From positions 186,001-250,000 of the forward strand of contig NZ_CP016948.1 of the NCBI RefSeq assembly GCF_001642805.2: a stretch of 64,000 nucleotides of DNA, written 5' to 3'. Under the pieces are notes generated by a model, which saw only the letters and a program-made list of their open reading frames with translations, had not been told where the DNA came from and did no database searches. This stretch comes from Serratia surfactantfaciens (GTDB taxonomy: Bacteria > Pseudomonadota > Gammaproteobacteria > Enterobacterales > Enterobacteriaceae). The position numbers and the translations under genes were made by a program. Positions 61,251 through 64,000 of this stretch are shown one piece after another (position 1 is the first letter of the stretch; the number at the start of each line of letters is the position of its first letter).

Positions 61251-61284
61251 AGAAAAGAAAAAGGGGCGATGATGATCGCCCCTT
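61251..61284 (-). terminator. fadE terminator
   Basis: On the minus strand AAGGGGCGAT pairs with ATCGCCCCTT around CATC, followed by a T-rich tail, 25 bases after the fadE stop. Confidence 0.92.
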
Positions 61285-61308
61285 GGATGCGTGGAGTTGG
61301 ACTTGGCG

Positions 61309-63765
61309 TTAAGCCGCTTCGGTCTGCTGTTGGCGCTTAGACTGCGCCGCCGGCTTTTCCGGCTTGGCGGCCGCCAGCGCGTCCGGCGCGAAGTCGTCCA
61401 CGTTGATGGAGCGCAGGCGGCTCTCTTCGGCTTTCACCAAGATCTTCGCCTCGTCGGCGCTGATCTTGCCTTCTTCCAGCGCGCGTTCCGCCAAACGATT
61501 CAGACGGGTGAACGGCAGATTTTTGCCGGCCGCCTTGCACAGGCGTTCGTGAATCGGCTCGGCGGCCATCACGTCGGCCAGCGCCGCTTCCAGCAGGCCG
61601 ATTGGGTTATGCTCGCTCGGCGTCAGATACTGACCGCGCCCCAGACGGCTGCGGGTGGCGGAAGGCACCTGCAGGATCTTGGCCAGCTGATGGTCCAGAC
61701 GATCGGACGGTGCGGTATGCACGCGGCCGAGCGGGAAGACCACGAAGCGCATCGCGCCGGCGATAAAGCGGTTCGGGAAGTTGCGCAGCAGGTCATCCAG
61801 TGCCTGTTCAGCTTTATGCAGGCTGTCTTGCACGCCCCAATGCACCAGCGGCAGATCTTCTTTCTGACGGCCTTCGTCGTCAAAGCGTTTCAGCACGGCG
61901 GAAGCCAGGTACATCTGGCTGAGGATATCCCCCAGGCGAGCGGAGATGCGCTCACGGCGCTTCAGGCTGCCGCCCAGCACGCCCATGGAAACGTCCGACA
62001 GCAACGCCAGGTTGGCGCTCAGACGGTTCAACTGCTGATAGTAACGACGGGTCGCGTCCTTGGTCGGCGTGGCGCTGGTGCGGCCATTGGTCAGGCCCAG
62101 CCAGAAGCTGCGCACCTTGTTGCTGCCGACGTGGCCCAGGTGGCCGAACAGCGATTTATCGAAAGCGTTCAGATCGTTGTTTTGCGCGGCCGCCATTTCA
62201 TCCAGCACATAAGGATGGCAGCGGATCGCGCCCTGACCGAAGATCATCATGGTGCGAGTCAGGATGTTCGCGCCTTCCACCGTGATGGCGATCGGTGCGC
62301 CCTGATAAGCGCGAGCCAGGAAGTTGGATTCGCCCAGCATGATGCCTTTACCGCCGGCGATGTCCATGGCGTCAACGATCGACTGCTGGCCGCGGTGCGT
62401 ACAGTGGTATTTGACGATGGCCGACAGTACGGCCGGCTTCTCGCCCTGCACCAGCGCATAGGTGATCAATGAAGCGGCGGCGTCCATCACATAGGTGTTG
62501 CCGGCAATGCGCGCCAACGGCTCTTCGATCCCTTCCATCTTGCCGATGGAGATCTTGAACTGACGGCGAATGTGCGCGTAGGCGCCGGTCGCCAGGGCAA
62601 TGGATTTCAGGCTGCCGGTGGAGTTGGACGGCAGGGTGATGCCGCGACCGACCGACAGACATTCAACCAGCATGCGCCAGCCCTGGCCGGCCATTTTCGG
62701 GCCGCCGATGATGTAATCGATCGGCACGAATACGTCGGTGCCGCGGGTCGGGCCGTTCTGGAACGGCACGTTCAGCGGGAAGTGGCGGTTGCCGATCTCC
62801 ACGCCCGGCGTGCTGGTCGGGATCAGCGCACAGGTGATGCCCGGGGATTCGTTGTCGCTCAGCAGGCGATTCGGGTCATGCAGTTTGAACGCCAGGCCCA
62901 GTACGGTAGCGACCGGTGCCAGCGTGATGTAGCGCTTGTTCCAGGTCAGGCGCATGCCCAGCACCTGTTTGCCTTGCCATTCGCCCATGCAGACGGTGCC
63001 GACGTCCGGGATCGCACCGGCATCGGAACCCGCTTCCGGGCTGGTCAGCGCGAAGCAAGGGATCTCGTCGCCGCGCGCCAGGCCCGGCAGATAGTGATTT
63101 TTCTGTTCTTCAGTGCCGTAGTGCTGCAGCAGTTCGCCCGGGCCGAGGGAGTTCGGCACGCCGACGGTGATCGCCAGGATGCCGGAAACGCCGGCCAGTT
63201 TTTGCAGCACCTGCGCCTGAGCATAAGGCGAGAATTCCAGGCCGCCGTACTCTTTCTTGATGATCATCGCGAAGAAACGGTGTTCTTTCAGGTACGCCCA
63301 CAGTTCAGGCGGCAGATCGGCCAGTTCGTGGGTGATTTGGAAGTCGTTGGCCATGCGGCAGGCTTCTTCCACCGGGCCGTCGATAAACGCCTGCTCTTCT
63401 GCCGTCAGGCGCGGTTTCGGGTAGTTGTGCAGCTTGTTCCAGTCCGGCGCGCCGCGGAACAGATCGCCTTCCCACCAGGTGGTGCCGGCGTCGATCGCCT
63501 CCTTTTCGGTGGTGGACATCGGCGGCATCACTTTGCGGAATGCGCGCAGCGCCGGCGCGGAAAGCAGGGAACGGCGCACGGAGGAAAGGTTCAGCGGCAG
63601 CAGCACGATAGCCAACGGCAGCAACAGCCAGAAGCTCCACAGGCCGATAGCGCCCATGGCGGCGGTGTACGCCACCAGGATCAGGCTGCTGAGGGTAAGG
63701 TTCACCCGGTGGTAGAACACCACGCCGAGGAGAGCCAGTAAAACGACAATACTAAGAACCATCAT
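61309..63765 (-). CDS. fadE: Acyl-CoA dehydrogenase FadE
   Basis: First enzyme of the beta-oxidation cycle, forming trans-2-enoyl-CoA with FAD. The 818-aa product is the enterobacterial long type: two N-terminal membrane segments (~1-50), then the acyl-CoA dehydrogenase core with [26 protein letters not shown] and [18 protein letters not shown], and a ~200-residue C-terminal extension. Two adjacent ATGs occur; GGAG is placed for the first. A FadR operator lies upstream. fadE occupies its E. coli position, next to yafV in that genome but 14 kb away here. Confidence 0.97.
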   Translation of the reverse strand: MMVLSIVVLLALLGVVFYHRVNLTLSSLILVAYTAAMGAIGLWSFWLLLPLAIVLLPLNLSSVRRSLLSAPALRAFRKVMPPMSTTEKEAIDAGTTWWEGDLFRGAPDWNKLHNYPKPRLTAEEQAFIDGPVEEACRMANDFQITHELADLPPELWAYLKEHRFFAMIIKKEYGGLEFSPYAQAQVLQKLAGVSGILAITVGVPNSLGPGELLQHYGTEEQKNHYLPGLARGDEIPCFALTSPEAGSDAGAIPDVGTVCMGEWQGKQVLGMRLTWNKRYITLAPVATVLGLAFKLHDPNRLLSDNESPGITCALIPTSTPGVEIGNRHFPLNVPFQNGPTRGTDVFVPIDYIIGGPKMAGQGWRMLVECLSVGRGITLPSNSTGSLKSIALATGAYAHIRRQFKISIGKMEGIEEPLARIAGNTYVMDAAASLITYALVQGEKPAVLSAIVKYHCTHRGQQSIVDAMDIAGGKGIMLGESNFLARAYQGAPIAITVEGANILTRTMMIFGQGAIRCHPYVLDEMAAAQNNDLNAFDKSLFGHLGHVGSNKVRSFWLGLTNGRTSATPTKDATRRYYQQLNRLSANLALLSDVSMGVLGGSLKRRERISARLGDILSQMYLASAVLKRFDDEGRQKEDLPLVHWGVQDSLHKAEQALDDLLRNFPNRFIAGAMRFVVFPLGRVHTAPSDRLDHQLAKILQVPSATRSRLGRGQYLTPSEHNPIGLLEAALADVMAAEPIHERLCKAAGKNLPFTRLNRLAERALEEGKISADEAKILVKAEESRLRSINVDDFAPDALAAAKPEKPAAQSKRQQQTEAA

Positions 63766-63783
63766 AAGAAGCTCCGAAGTAGT

Positions 63784-63800
63784 AAGAGGTCTGACCTGTT
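63784..63800. promoter_or_regulatory. FadR operator of fadE
   Basis: AAGAGGTCTGACCTGTT, 17 bp, agrees with the FadR consensus (AACTGGTCNGACCAGTT) at 13 of 16 fixed positions and is centred on GGTCTGACC. It begins 18 bases before the fadE ATG, so bound FadR would block transcription or its early elongation until acyl-CoA releases it. Confidence 0.8.
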
Positions 63801-64000
63801 GTGTGTATGTAATAGGTTTTAGTACAAGGCAGAATTTTTATCAATGCGTTTACAGTTTAATTACAACTCAGGTCACAAACTGACAGCACCAATCATCAAA
63901 AACCTCTCCGCTTCCTTAACCGGCGCGCTGTTTGGCTGAGAATGCTTCTCGCTGTTTCCGCGATCCGGTACACTGCGGAGCGGAAGATTTGACGATAACA
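63801..64000. other. Upstream region of fadE at the window edge
   Basis: The last 200 bases hold no coding region I can support. They contain the minus-strand fadE promoter. In enterobacteria gmhA (lpcA) begins just beyond on the plus strand, so the promoter of that gene is probably here as well. Confidence 0.4.

Overview
The window is chromosomal DNA of a Serratia species of the S. marcescens / S. ureilytica group. Three things point there: the 16S rRNA variable regions, near-identity of the housekeeping proteins to their Enterobacterales counterparts, and a Serratia-type nucE-nucD-nucC operon. About two thirds is conserved core genome. The rest is accessory DNA concentrated at 13.6-14.8 kb and 39.4-61.2 kb. 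I found no insertion sequence, integrase or CRISPR array.

Left core (1-25.9 kb): recX end, alaS, csrA, a tRNA-Ser/three tRNA-Arg operon, yqaB-yqaA-gshA, the sRNA gene micA opposite luxS, yfjD-ypjD, ffh, and rpsP-rimM-trmD-rplS. Next come the SOS-type nucEDC lysis/regulator cassette, a ydiY-like gene, aroF-tyrA facing pheA with its leader peptide pheL, then raiA, bamD, rluD-pgeF and clpB behind a heat-shock promoter. These supply translation, aromatic amino acid synthesis, ribosome hibernation, outer membrane assembly and disaggregation.

rRNA operon (26.0-31.8 kb): promoters P1 and P2, boxA, 16S, tRNA-Ile, tRNA-Ala, 23S, 5S, tRNA-Asp and a terminator. Its left neighbour (clpB) is the neighbour of E. 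coli rrnG and its right neighbours (tRNA-Asp, dkgB) are those of rrnH, so the operon sits on a synteny junction.

Right core (31.9-39.4 kb): dkgB, yafC, yafD, mltD, gloB, yafS, rnhA, dnaQ and a second tRNA-Asp (aspV), in the E. coli order but without yafE. fadE with a FadR operator closes the window at 61.3-63.8 kb.

Accessory block after aspV (39.4-61.2 kb): an aerobactin-type TonB receptor divergent from a siderophore-interacting reductase; an RpiR regulator with an allantoate/ureidoglycine operon; a complete methionine salvage set (ybdL-yafV, mtnBCD, mtnA, mtnK) with probable MetJ operators in both divergent promoters; a urease operon (ureABCEFGD) followed by a urea channel and a nickel permease, with a possible Nac site upstream; and a hok/sok-type type I toxin-antitoxin locus. 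The theme is scavenging of iron, purine nitrogen, methylthioadenosine sulfur and urea nitrogen.
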